Source of the DNA: Clostridiales bacterium UBA2432
GTDB taxonomy: Bacteria > Bacillota > Clostridia > Lachnospirales > Vallitaleaceae
NCBI GenBank assembly: GCA_002342805.1
Contig: DDQW01000074.1
Span: 191,987 to 255,986 of the forward strand
Direction: 5' to 3'
Length of the DNA: 64,000 bases
Every line of letters begins with the position of its first letter. The stretch's first letter is position 1. The notes beneath the pieces were generated by a model that was not told the DNA's origin, did not search any database, and was given only the letters and a program-made list of their open reading frames with translations. The position numbers and the translations under genes were made by a program. Positions 35,968 through 44,188 of the stretch are shown in pieces.

Positions 35968-37395
35968 ATGCGTTTATTTAATTTACTTAAGAAGTATTAT
36001 GTAAAAATACCATTAAAAATAACCAATATTCTAGGTTATGCCTCAAACATTATACCGGCAAAAAAACGGTTCGGTAAAGTTTATGAACATCAATTAAATC
36101 AGCTAGATAAGGAACAATATGCCTCTTCAGAAGTTCAAGCAAAGCGGACCGATGAACGTTTTTTAGCACTTGTTCGCCATGCCTATGACCATGTTCCCTA
36201 CTATCGCGAGTTGTTTGACCAACATCAGATTAAGGTAGATACATTTACAAGCATTAAGGACATACAAAAAATTCCGTTCTTAACACGTCAACAATTGACG
36301 AATAATCGGGAACAACTCGTTGCAGAAAATATAGACCGAAATCAGTTGATTTATAAAACAACGTCCGGAACAACAGGTAACCCGGTTGGCTTTTACTTAG
36401 ATGAAGATACCGTCATGAAAGAGTGGGCATATATTAATCATCTATGGTCTCGAATCGGATATAAACCGGACAGTTCAAGACTTGTTTTTCGAGGCGCAGT
36501 TTTTCGTGAACAGGCCAGAAAAGGTAAAAATTGGCAATATGATGCTCTTCGCAAAGAATTAAGTTGCAATATTTTTGATATGAATGCGAAAAATCTCAAG
36601 GACTATTGTCGTGCCATTGAACGTTATAAACCGGACTATATTCATGGTTACATGTCAGCGATTGTTATTTTAGCCAAATATATAGCACATAATGACTTAA
36701 AACTTAAACATCACTTTAAAGGAATTCTTGCTATTAGTGAAAATGTTATTGACGCACAACGCAAATATGTTGAGAAGATTTTCGGATGCCGTGTCTATTC
36801 TTTTTATGGCCATTCAGAACGCTTGGTCATTGCCGGGGAATGTGAAAAAAGTCATGAATATCATATTGAGCCAAGTTATGGGTATATCGAGATTGTTGAT
36901 GAAGACGGGCAGGTGATAGACGATGACCAAATTGGTGAAATCGTTGCAACAGGATTTTGCAATCAAGGGATGCCACTAATACGCTATCGCACGGGGGATA
37001 TGGCCAGCTGGTCAACAAAAGCCTCCTGTTCTTGTGGTCGGAATCATTTACGGATTCAAAGCGTTTATGGACGCTGGCGTCAAGATGTATTGGTGAATCA
37101 AGAGCATTCATTTGTCTCATTAACGTCTTTGAATATGCATTCAAATGTTTTTGATCAAGTGGTACGTTATCAATACTGTCAAGATACGGTTGGTGAAGTT
37201 ACATTAAAGCTTATGGTAAATCGGCCCCTAACGTCAGATGAAGAAGCAGAAATTCTAAGGCAGTTGAATCAAAAAACACAAGAAAAAATCGCCTACACGA
37301 TTGAATATGTAGACGATCTTCCTATTAAAGCAAATGGAAAATATTCCATGATTGATCAACAACTGGATTTAGATTCATTCTTTGAGACCGTATAG
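35968..37395 (+). CDS. CapK/phenylacetate-CoA ligase-like adenylating enzyme, copy 2
   Basis: This 475-residue paralogue of the preceding gene keeps all active-site stretches: YKTTSGTTGNPVGFYLDED, FYGHSERLVIAGEC, RYRTGDMASWS and CSCGRNHLRIQSVYGR. The differences are concentrated in residues ~110-135, ~185-195 and the final ~100, which could alter the acyl substrate. The C-terminus extends three residues further (ETV) than copy 1. Its 3' end overlaps the convergent M32 carboxypeptidase gene by 21 bases, with no terminator hairpin between them. AGGGTGAGAG precedes the ATG. Both copies appear intact. Confidence 0.85.
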   Translation: MRLFNLLKKYYVKIPLKITNILGYASNIIPAKKRFGKVYEHQLNQLDKEQYASSEVQAKRTDERFLALVRHAYDHVPYYRELFDQHQIKVDTFTSIKDIQKIPFLTRQQLTNNREQLVAENIDRNQLIYKTTSGTTGNPVGFYLDEDTVMKEWAYINHLWSRIGYKPDSSRLVFRGAVFREQARKGKNWQYDALRKELSCNIFDMNAKNLKDYCRAIERYKPDYIHGYMSAIVILAKYIAHNDLKLKHHFKGILAISENVIDAQRKYVEKIFGCRVYSFYGHSERLVIAGECEKSHEYHIEPSYGYIEIVDEDGQVIDDDQIGEIVATGFCNQGMPLIRYRTGDMASWSTKASCSCGRNHLRIQSVYGRWRQDVLVNQEHSFVSLTSLNMHSNVFDQVVRYQYCQDTVGEVTLKLMVNRPLTSDEEAEILRQLNQKTQEKIAYTIEYVDDLPIKANGKYSMIDQQLDLDSFFETV

Positions 37396-38886
37396 TAAAG
37401 AATATTTTTTTACAAGATAATCGGTAAAGTACTTTGGATTAAAGGCTTCGCCTGTTGCTCTTTGAATGATTTCAGATGGTGTGATGGTTGAACCGTATTG
37501 ATGAATATGATGAGCTAACCAATCAAGAAGCGTTTTCATATCTCCGTGTTTTAAGCACTCATCAACTGAAAGCTCTTTTTCCATGGCATGCTCAAACTGT
37601 GCTGCGTAAGCGCTACCTAGGGCATAGGATGGGAAATAGCCCATCAAGCCTTCGGACCAATGAACATCTTGTAAGATACCTTCAGCTTCTGTGGTGGGGC
37701 GAACACCCACGTATTGTTCATATTTATCGGCCCATAATTTAGGAAGTTCTTGAATGTCAACATCTTCTTCCATAAGCATTTTCTCTAGCTCGTAACGAAC
37801 CATAATATGGAGAGGATAAGTAACTTCATCTGCGTCAATACGTATGAGGGAGGGTTCTACTTTATTGGTTGCTCGTATAAAATCTTGAATAGAAATATCC
37901 TTAAGTTCATTAGGAAAAAGTTCTTTGAGTTTGGGCATATGTGCTTGCCAAAAGGCAGGATTTCGTCCAAAATTGTTTTCATAAAGGCGAGATTGTGATT
38001 CATGAATTCCCATAGAAACGCCTGTTGCTAAACAGCTAAATCCAATGCTTTTAGAAATATTTTGTTCATATAATCCATGCCCGGTTTCATGAATGGTAGA
38101 AAAAATAGGGTTTATAAGGTCGTTTTCATGAAAGTGAGTCGTGATTCGTACATCGTCCGGACTCATGTTTTGGGTAAAAGGGTGTTCACTTTCTGACAAA
38201 CTGCCGCCGTCCATTCGAAATCCCAAGCTTTCCATGATATATAATGAAAAAGCTTCTTGTTCATCGATCGAGAAGGTGTTTGATAAAAAGGAGGTGTTGG
38301 GCTTAGGCTTTTCTTGGATTCTTTGAACTAAAGGAACAATAGAAGCCTTAAGCTCTTCAAAAAAACCATCAAGCATATCTACCGTTACACCGGGTTCATA
38401 GTCATTCAGTAAGGTGTTATAAGGATGTCCTTCATAACCACGGTGGTCTATAAACCGTTTTGTGGTGTCAATAACTTTTTTTAAATAGGGAGCAAAAATT
38501 GAAAAATCATTTGCATTTTTTGCTTCTTCCCAAGCGTTTGAGGATTCTACGAGTAAGGATTGGTAATCAGCATATTCTTTTACAGGAATGGGGCTGATTT
38601 TTTCATATTCTCGTCGAAAGTAATTATATTTTGCTTTCGACAAATCATCAAGTTCATTATATACGTCTGAAAGTTCCTTGAGTAATCGATCCACCCTAGG
38701 ATTGATTAGCGTATTAAAATAAAGTGTTGAAACAAAGCTAATCACTTCAGAACGTGCTGAAACTCCATCTTTTGAAGCTGTAGTCATTGAATCAAATCCC
38801 AGTAATGATTCTGTGTAAGTAATGGCGGCCATATCATGATCTAAATCATTTAAATCTTCAAGCAGTTTTTTTATCCTGTCATTCAT
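37375..38886 (-). CDS. Carboxypeptidase M32 (Taq family)
   Basis: This 503-residue zinc metallopeptidase removes C-terminal residues from peptides in the cytoplasm. The M32 site HETGH (266-270) lies in FSTIHETGHGLYEQ, with the third ligand Glu in ATGVSMGIHESQSRLYEN. DEVTYPLHIMVRYELEK and GYFPSYALGSAYAAQ are further family stretches. The length fits. AAAGG lies about 9 bases before the ATG, and a good sigma-A promoter is just upstream. It is one of only three protein genes on the minus strand and converges on the CapK pair with a 21-base overlap. Confidence 0.95.
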   Translation of the reverse strand: MNDRIKKLLEDLNDLDHDMAAITYTESLLGFDSMTTASKDGVSARSEVISFVSTLYFNTLINPRVDRLLKELSDVYNELDDLSKAKYNYFRREYEKISPIPVKEYADYQSLLVESSNAWEEAKNANDFSIFAPYLKKVIDTTKRFIDHRGYEGHPYNTLLNDYEPGVTVDMLDGFFEELKASIVPLVQRIQEKPKPNTSFLSNTFSIDEQEAFSLYIMESLGFRMDGGSLSESEHPFTQNMSPDDVRITTHFHENDLINPIFSTIHETGHGLYEQNISKSIGFSCLATGVSMGIHESQSRLYENNFGRNPAFWQAHMPKLKELFPNELKDISIQDFIRATNKVEPSLIRIDADEVTYPLHIMVRYELEKMLMEEDVDIQELPKLWADKYEQYVGVRPTTEAEGILQDVHWSEGLMGYFPSYALGSAYAAQFEHAMEKELSVDECLKHGDMKTLLDWLAHHIHQYGSTITPSEIIQRATGEAFNPKYFTDYLVKKYSLLYGLKE

Positions 38887-38919
38887 TATAGTTTACCTTT
38901 CTTTCAATGTAATAGGATT

Positions 38920-38947
38920 ATTTTATCAGATAATAAGAAGAAGTCAA
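38920..38947 (-). promoter_or_regulatory. Sigma-A promoter of the M32 carboxypeptidase gene
   Basis: On the minus strand TTGACT (38947-38942) and TAAAAT (38925-38920) lie 16 bases apart, about 34 bases before the ATG. Confidence 0.75.
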
Positions 38948-39024
38948 AGAAAAAAAGGAACAATTTTTTATATTATTTCGTCATAAAAGTGTAACATAAA
39001 TCTATTTAGGATTATTCTAGATAG

Positions 39025-39033
39025 TGGTATAAT
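39025..39033 (+). promoter_or_regulatory. Extended -10 promoter of the DUF4349 gene
   Basis: TGGTATAAT gives the TGn extension and a perfect TATAAT (39028-39033), about 24 bases upstream of the start. The -35 is weak. Confidence 0.65.
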
Positions 39034-39056
39034 AGAGAAAAAAGGGAGGAATTATG

Positions 39057-40037
39057 ATGAAAGGTCCTATGAAAAAAAGTCTTGTTGCCTTATTGCTTAC
39101 CATGTTGATTGTAAGTCTAATGGGATGTTCTTCAGGCAAAAGCAGTGATAGTGCCATGTCTGAATCAGTCACAACGACGGATACAGCATCAAGTGGAGAA
39201 GCCGCAGCGGATATGGATATGGCTGAACAAACGATGGATGGTGGTGAAGACGAGAATTATGGTGTCAACGGTTCAAGTAACGTTCCGGTCGGAATGAACC
39301 TTGATGATTCAAGGAAGTATATCTTAACCTATAATTATGATATGGAAACCTTGACATTTGATGAGACACAAAACCGTTTAAATCAGCTCATTAATATGCA
39401 TAATGGATATTATGAGTCGACGCAAGTGTCCGGACGCAATATTACAGCCCAATATCCCCAACGACGTCATGGAAGTTTTACAATACGGATTCCTAAAGAA
39501 GAAATTGTGAGTTTTCTTGAAGGATTAAAGACGATTGGCGGGAATATATTAGAAGAGGCAAGTAATCAAGATGACGTTACAAATCAGTATTATGATTTAG
39601 ATGCACGTATTAAAACCTTAGAAGTTCAAGAAGAACGTTTAATTAGTATTTTAGAAACGGCAGATGAGTTGGAATACATCATTGAATTGGAACGGGAATT
39701 ATCCGATGTTCGTTATGAAATCGAGAGAAACATGTCAACATTTAGAAACTTAGAAAATCGAATCAGTTATACAACCGTACATTTGAATTTACAAGAAGTC
39801 ATTGAAGAGACGGTCATTGAAGAAGAACCAACATCATTTTTAGAAAAAATGACCTATGGTTTCAGACAAAGTGTTAAAGGCGTAGCTAACTTTTTTGAAG
39901 CGGTCGCATTATTCTTTATTACACAAAGTCCGATTCTACTTGTCATATTTATCTTTGGCTTTATCGGCTACAAAATTATTCGATGGATTATCAAAAAAAT
40001 ATTTGCATCAGATTCCAAAAAAAATGAGAATGAATAA
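39057..40037 (+). CDS. DUF4349 domain lipoprotein
   Basis: The protein (326 residues) has a lipoprotein signal with lipobox LMGC (Cys24), a Ser/Asp/Glu-rich low-complexity linker (about 25-75), then the DUF4349 region with a beta-rich part, a coiled coil (around EERLISILETADELEYIIEL and onward), and a single membrane helix near residues 285-305 followed by a Lys-rich tail. It would thus be fixed to the membrane at both ends. Function of the family is unknown. GGAGG lies 7 bases before ATG 39057; the ATG 3 bases upstream is an alternative. ProB follows 20 bases later. Confidence 0.83.
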   Translation: MKGPMKKSLVALLLTMLIVSLMGCSSGKSSDSAMSESVTTTDTASSGEAAADMDMAEQTMDGGEDENYGVNGSSNVPVGMNLDDSRKYILTYNYDMETLTFDETQNRLNQLINMHNGYYESTQVSGRNITAQYPQRRHGSFTIRIPKEEIVSFLEGLKTIGGNILEEASNQDDVTNQYYDLDARIKTLEVQEERLISILETADELEYIIELERELSDVRYEIERNMSTFRNLENRISYTTVHLNLQEVIEETVIEEEPTSFLEKMTYGFRQSVKGVANFFEAVALFFITQSPILLVIFIFGFIGYKIIRWIIKKIFASDSKKNENE

Positions 40038-40057
40038 TATGCATAGAAGGATGGATT

Positions 40058-40861
40058 ATGGAACATAGAATACACTTAAATGAAGCAAAAAGAATTGTTG
40101 TCAAAGTTGGTTCATCTTCGTTGACCCATGAGACAACAGGACACATTAATTTAAGACGGGTTGAACATTTTGTTCGACAAATTTCAGATTTAAAAAATTC
40201 AGGAAAAGAAGTTATTGTTGTGAGTTCAGGAGCTCAAGCGGTAGGAATAAGTGCCATACATTTAGAAGAAAGGCCGACGACATTGCCGGAAAAACAGGCG
40301 ATTGCTGCTATTGGTCAAGCATCTCTTATGATGTTATATCAAAAATTGTTTCATGAATATAATCACTTAGTAGGACAAGTGCTTTTGACTAAAGATATTC
40401 TGGATGATGATGAACGTTATCGAAATGCAAAAAACACAATGGAAGCACTATTAAAACTCGGTGTTATACCGATTGTTAATGAAAACGATACGGTAGCCAC
40501 GGATGAGATTGAGTTTGGAGATAATGATCGATTATCAGCAATGGTTGCTGTTCTAGCCAATGCAGATCTATTGATTTTATTATCGGATATTGACGGATTA
40601 TATGACAAAGACCCCAAATCTTTTGCCGATGCAAAGATTGTTGAGGTCGTTCATGAGGTTGATGATTTTATTTATGAAATGGCCGGTGTATCAAAATCAA
40701 AACTAGGTACCGGCGGAATGCTTACAAAGCTTATGGCCGCTGAGATGGTCAATAATGCATCCATTGATATGATTATCGCAAATTCAAAAACACCATATAT
40801 TCTGCAAAAAATACAAGATGGTGATGTCATCGGTACAATTTTTAAAGCAAAGGAAATGTAA
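40058..40861 (+). CDS. proB: Glutamate 5-kinase without PUA domain
   Basis: ProB phosphorylates glutamate at the start of proline synthesis. The amino-acid kinase fold is clear: VVKVGSSSLTHE, VVSSGAQAVG, IVNENDTVATDEIEFGDNDRLSAMVA and STGGMLTK-like GTGGMLTKLMAAEM. At 267 residues it consists only of the kinase domain; many bacterial ProB proteins are about 370 residues with a C-terminal PUA domain. Family precedent exists for the short form, so truncation by mutation is not needed. ProA, usually next, is absent; an acyltransferase gene follows instead. The AGAAGGA site lies before ATG 40058. Confidence 0.93.
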   Translation: MEHRIHLNEAKRIVVKVGSSSLTHETTGHINLRRVEHFVRQISDLKNSGKEVIVVSSGAQAVGISAIHLEERPTTLPEKQAIAAIGQASLMMLYQKLFHEYNHLVGQVLLTKDILDDDERYRNAKNTMEALLKLGVIPIVNENDTVATDEIEFGDNDRLSAMVAVLANADLLILLSDIDGLYDKDPKSFADAKIVEVVHEVDDFIYEMAGVSKSKLGTGGMLTKLMAAEMVNNASIDMIIANSKTPYILQKIQDGDVIGTIFKAKEM

Positions 40862-40874
40862 ATCACATTTTAAT

Positions 40875-40925
40875 CCCCTTCATTTGATGGTATAATATAT
40901 ATACTAATTAAATGGAGGGGTTTTT
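40875..40925 (+). terminator. Terminator-like hairpin whose right arm is the ribosome site of the next gene
   Basis: CCCCTTCATTT (40875-40885) pairs with AAATGGAGGGG (40910-40920) over 11 bp with one G-U, followed by five T (40921-40925) and then the ATG. The loop (24 bases) contains a perfect -10. In RNA from proB this would end transcription or hide the ribosome site; RNA from the internal promoter lacks the left arm. Confidence 0.65.
40888..40896 (+). promoter_or_regulatory. Extended -10 promoter inside the hairpin loop
   Basis: TGGTATAAT (TATAAT at 40891-40896) lies about 30 bases before the acyltransferase ATG. The expected start point (~40903) is downstream of the left arm of the hairpin. 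No consensus -35 is seen. Confidence 0.65.
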
Positions 40926-42044
40926 ATGTTGAATACTTTTTCCGGTGAAAAGCTTTATCCTATACTCAAGCCCTTAGCTAAGGCGATTTTTTATCGAAAA
41001 TTTAATGTTGTCGAAGGCGATTATGTTCTTCCGGATTATGAACCCTATATTCTCGTTGGACACCATGTCAGTGCCTTCGATCCGATTATCATTAACTGTT
41101 TTTCGAAACGTTTAATATATTTTTTGTATGGCGATGTTAATAAGGACTTAAAATTGAGGCAATTTCTTTTAAATCGTTTGGAGATGATTCCTTTTTCTAA
41201 GAAAACAGCGGATTTTCGATCCATTCGAGAGGTCAAAAAAAAATTAAAGGCCAATAAACCGGTTGGTATCTATCCTGAAGGCTCTGCTACATGGGACGGT
41301 AGAACACAGCCTATTATTGTATCAACGGCTAAACTTATTAAAATGATGAATGTCCCGGTGTATGGTGTGCGTTACTATGGCGCTTATTTATCAAAACCTC
41401 GTTGGTGTAAATACACACGTAAGGGCCAGGTCAAAATGGAGACTTTCTTAGTCATATCTGCAGACGATATTCATGTTCTATCTACAGAGCAAATCGAAAA
41501 ACGATTGATTTCTAGTATCCAATATGATGAAATGATGTGGCAAAAGGAAGCTATGGTTCCGTTCAATGGAAAACGACGGGCTGAAAATATTGAACGCCTT
41601 TTATATGCCTGTCCGGAATGTGGCGCTTTTAATTCATTTACATCCCACAAACATGAATTCACCTGTAATTCATGTGATACGCGTTTCTTTTATTCGGAAT
41701 ATGGCTTTATTAAGAAAAAGGGTCAAGACTATTGCATGCAAATAAGCGAGTGGAGCCGATGGCAATATAAAACACTCGATACAGTAGAGGGATTCCCTCA
41801 AATACGACAAATTGAGACATATATCGATGGGGTGCCCTATATTGAGCCTATTTCACTATCAAAAAGCGGAATCAATATTCAATCCAATATCCCCTTTCAT
41901 GAGATTCGAAGTCTTAGTATGACCTTGAGTACACATTTGGAATTTTTTTATCAAGGGAAGAAGTATCGCCTTGTCTTTAAAGAAGGCGCTACCATATCCA
42001 TTAAATTCTTCCATGACTATATAGAACGACATCAAAAAAACTAG
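40926..42044 (+). CDS. PlsC-like acyltransferase with zinc ribbon and unassigned C-terminal domain
   Basis: Residues ~1-200 form a PlsC-type glycerophosphate acyltransferase: the HX4D box is VGHHVSAFDP and the phosphate-binding box IYPEGSATWDGRT. Such enzymes acylate lysophosphatidic acid at the inner membrane face. After residue ~220 comes a four-Cys zinc ribbon (CPECG, then CNSCD 16 residues on), and then ~110 residues of unknown type with beta-rich character ending RLVFKEGATISIKFFHDYI. The tail may be a PH-like fold, but that is only an impression. I do not recognise a standard plsC of this layout. The ribosome site GGAGGGG is part of the upstream hairpin. Confidence 0.78.
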   Translation: MLNTFSGEKLYPILKPLAKAIFYRKFNVVEGDYVLPDYEPYILVGHHVSAFDPIIINCFSKRLIYFLYGDVNKDLKLRQFLLNRLEMIPFSKKTADFRSIREVKKKLKANKPVGIYPEGSATWDGRTQPIIVSTAKLIKMMNVPVYGVRYYGAYLSKPRWCKYTRKGQVKMETFLVISADDIHVLSTEQIEKRLISSIQYDEMMWQKEAMVPFNGKRRAENIERLLYACPECGAFNSFTSHKHEFTCNSCDTRFFYSEYGFIKKKGQDYCMQISEWSRWQYKTLDTVEGFPQIRQIETYIDGVPYIEPISLSKSGINIQSNIPFHEIRSLSMTLSTHLEFFYQGKKYRLVFKEGATISIKFFHDYIERHQKN

Positions 42045-42053
42045 GAGGTATCA

Positions 42054-43439
42054 ATGAATTCAAGTTGGCAGATAGCAATTGATATAACATATATTTTTAT
42101 TTTTATGCTTATCGCAAAACTTATAAAAGAAAAGTTGGGGATTTTTAAGAGCATTATTGTTCCCACATCCTTGTTAGCCGGTTTTATAGGTGTTATCCTT
42201 GGCCAAGAGGTCTTAGGTTGGGTTTGGTTTAATCAAGACTTTTATGAAAACCTGGTCTATCATGGATTAGGCATTGGGTTCATTGCACTAACCTTATCCA
42301 ATCAAAGCAAGCAACAAGGTAGAGATTCAGTCAATTCAGGGTTGTTTATTATTTCAAGTTACTGTTTCCAAGGTGTTCTTGGAATGATCATCATTAGTCT
42401 GCTTATGATGACCATTAAGCCGGACCTGTTTTTTGGATTAGGTCTTATCTTACCATTAGCCTATGGGCAAGGTCCGGGATTTGCTTCAAATATTGGAGCT
42501 ACATGGGATGCAACGCTTGGAATAGGTTATGCAAACCAATATGGATTAACCCTTGCGACCGTTGGTTTTTTGGTGGGGGGAATCTTGGGACTTATTTTGC
42601 TGAATATTATCGTCTATCATAAAAATATAAAAGTAAATCGATTACGTACACTTGATGGATTACATTATAAAGAATTAACATTAACGTCCGTTAAAGAAAT
42701 CAATTTTTTTGACAATTTGACAACACAGATTGTCTGGATTAGTGTCATCTATTTTTTGACGCTTACGACCATGCATTATACTTCTGTTTTATTGAGTACG
42801 CTTGGAAACATAGGGCAAACGGTAGGCGGTTTAATCAATGGCTTTAATTATTTATTTGGAATACTCTATGCGATTTTATTCAAGGTGATTATGGGAGGAC
42901 TGAATAAAAAAGGGCATAGAACACTTGAGCTGATGGATGGATATATTATGCATAATATATCGTCCCTTGCCTTTCATGTTATGATTACATGCTCAGTCTT
43001 AGCCATTTCTTTTTCTGTGGTAAAAGAGTATTGGGAAGTCTTGATAGCCATATCCATTGGTGGAGCCATCGGTACCTTAGCCTTTGTCATCGTTTTTGGG
43101 AAAATTGCATTTAACCGCTATCCATGGTATTATATTTTGGCTATGTTTGGGATGATGACAGGTACCGCTTCAACGGCATTAGCACTCTTGCGTGGTGTTG
43201 ATCCGGAGCTTGAGACAGATGTAGCGAGTAACTTAGTCCTAGGTTCAGCAGTGGCAGCACCCCTTGGATTGCCATTAATGGTCCTACTTGCTTTACCGGC
43301 AATTAGTTATGTAAACAATACGAGGCAGTTTTATTATATTGCTTTTTTTGGTATTCTTGCCTATTTAGTTTTAGTCATGTCCATATTAACACTAAGAAGT
43401 ACAAAAGAAAGAAGGAGATTAAACCATGAATCCAAATAA
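42054..43439 (+). CDS. GltS-type sodium/glutamate symporter family protein
   Basis: The 461-residue protein has about 12 membrane segments with the inverted two-fold pattern of the ESS/GltS family: FKSIIVPTSLLAGFIG, GIGFIALTLSN, PLAYGQGPGFASNIG in the first half and MFGMMTGTASTALALLRGVDP in the second. The polar pore-loop residues GQGPG and GTAST support a transporter of acidic amino acids coupled to sodium, though glutamate specificity is not proven. AGGAGGT lies before the ATG, 10 bases after the acyltransferase gene. Its 3' end overlaps the DUF896 gene by 14 bases. Confidence 0.86.
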   Translation: MNSSWQIAIDITYIFIFMLIAKLIKEKLGIFKSIIVPTSLLAGFIGVILGQEVLGWVWFNQDFYENLVYHGLGIGFIALTLSNQSKQQGRDSVNSGLFIISSYCFQGVLGMIIISLLMMTIKPDLFFGLGLILPLAYGQGPGFASNIGATWDATLGIGYANQYGLTLATVGFLVGGILGLILLNIIVYHKNIKVNRLRTLDGLHYKELTLTSVKEINFFDNLTTQIVWISVIYFLTLTTMHYTSVLLSTLGNIGQTVGGLINGFNYLFGILYAILFKVIMGGLNKKGHRTLELMDGYIMHNISSLAFHVMITCSVLAISFSVVKEYWEVLIAISIGGAIGTLAFVIVFGKIAFNRYPWYYILAMFGMMTGTASTALALLRGVDPELETDVASNLVLGSAVAAPLGLPLMVLLALPAISYVNNTRQFYYIAFFGILAYLVLVMSILTLRSTKERRRLNHESK

Positions 43440-43638
43440 ATTAGATCGTATTAATGCACTTTATAAAAAATCAAAAGAAGAGGGTTTAAACGAAGAAGAA
43501 AAAGCGGAACAGCAACAACTTCGTAAAGAGTATATTCAGCTCGTTCGCAAGAATCTTCGAGGGACATTAAATAATACGACAATTCAATATCCGGATGGAT
43601 CAAAACAGAAATTAGAAAAAAGGTATGAAAATGAATAA
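43426..43638 (+). CDS. DUF896 (YnzC/YozC-like) small protein
   Basis: The 70-residue soluble protein matches the DUF896 pattern: an N-terminal helical hairpin (LDRINALYKKSKEEGLNEEE), KEYIQLVRKNLRG and a short charged tail. Members such as B. subtilis YnzC are small helical proteins; one relative is in the SOS regulon, but the role is unclear. AAGGAG before the ATG lies inside the end of the symporter gene. It overlaps the 5-FCL gene by 8 bases. Confidence 0.85.
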   Translation: MNPNKLDRINALYKKSKEEGLNEEEKAEQQQLRKEYIQLVRKNLRGTLNNTTIQYPDGSKQKLEKRYENE

Positions 43639-44188
43639 TTTACACGTAAAGAAACACATACGAAGGACCTATTTAGATCAAAGAAAGGCCCTTGGCCAAG
43701 ACCATGTTATTGCATCAAGTCAACTGATTTCGCATCGAATTTTGTCCAGCGAAAGTTATCGTCTTGCAAAAACGATTTTTTGCTATTATCCAAGCAATAA
43801 AGAATGTAATATATTAGATGTTGCCCAAGATGCGCTCAATGAAGGGAAAATTGTTGCTTTCCCTAAATCTTATAATCAACGGTATATGGATTTTCTTCAA
43901 ATTCATAGTATCACGTCTTTTGAAAAAGGACGATTTGATATTATGGAGCCTATCAGCAATCAAGTGGTTGAACCGGATCAAGATACGCTTGTACTGGTCC
44001 CCGGTATTGCTTTTGATGAAAAAAACTATCGCATTGGTTATGGAGGGGGCTATTATGACTCTTATTTTGATCGGTTTTCAAAATCAGGACTCAAAAAAAT
44101 CGGTGTTTATTACCAATGGCAAAAAACACCGATGATTCCGGTTGAATTGCATGACATTCCCTTAGATCATATCATTCATGACGGCTAA
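43631..44188 (+). CDS. 5-formyltetrahydrofolate cyclo-ligase
   Basis: The enzyme uses ATP to convert 5-formyl-THF to 5,10-methenyl-THF, returning a dead-end folate to the pool. Visible motifs are the N-terminal KKHIRRTYLDQRKAL, TIFCYYPSNKECN, LVPGIAFDEKNYRIGYGGGYYDSYF (catalytic core, given here as LVPGIAFD and YGGGYYD) and HDIPLDHII near the end. The length (185) is normal. I use ATG 43631, 7 bases after AAAAAGG, rather than the ATG at 43625 that abuts it. The stop overlaps the convergent DUF1292 gene by 4 bases. Confidence 0.93.
   Translation: MNNLHVKKHIRRTYLDQRKALGQDHVIASSQLISHRILSSESYRLAKTIFCYYPSNKECNILDVAQDALNEGKIVAFPKSYNQRYMDFLQIHSITSFEKGRFDIMEPISNQVVEPDQDTLVLVPGIAFDEKNYRIGYGGGYYDSYFDRFSKSGLKKIGVYYQWQKTPMIPVELHDIPLDHIIHDG

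Larger units (their letters stand above)
34530..37395 (+). repeat. Tandem gene duplication
   Basis: The two CapK-like genes align end to end without large gaps; by eye about four in five residues agree, with many silent differences in DNA. The copies are direct, separated by 19 bases, so they may recombine. The divergence suggests an old duplication kept by selection, not a recent copy. Confidence 0.85.

Noticed and set aside
34530..37395. Phenylacetate degradation locus
   Set aside because: The two PaaK-like proteins belong to the CapK-like branch and no paa genes are nearby.
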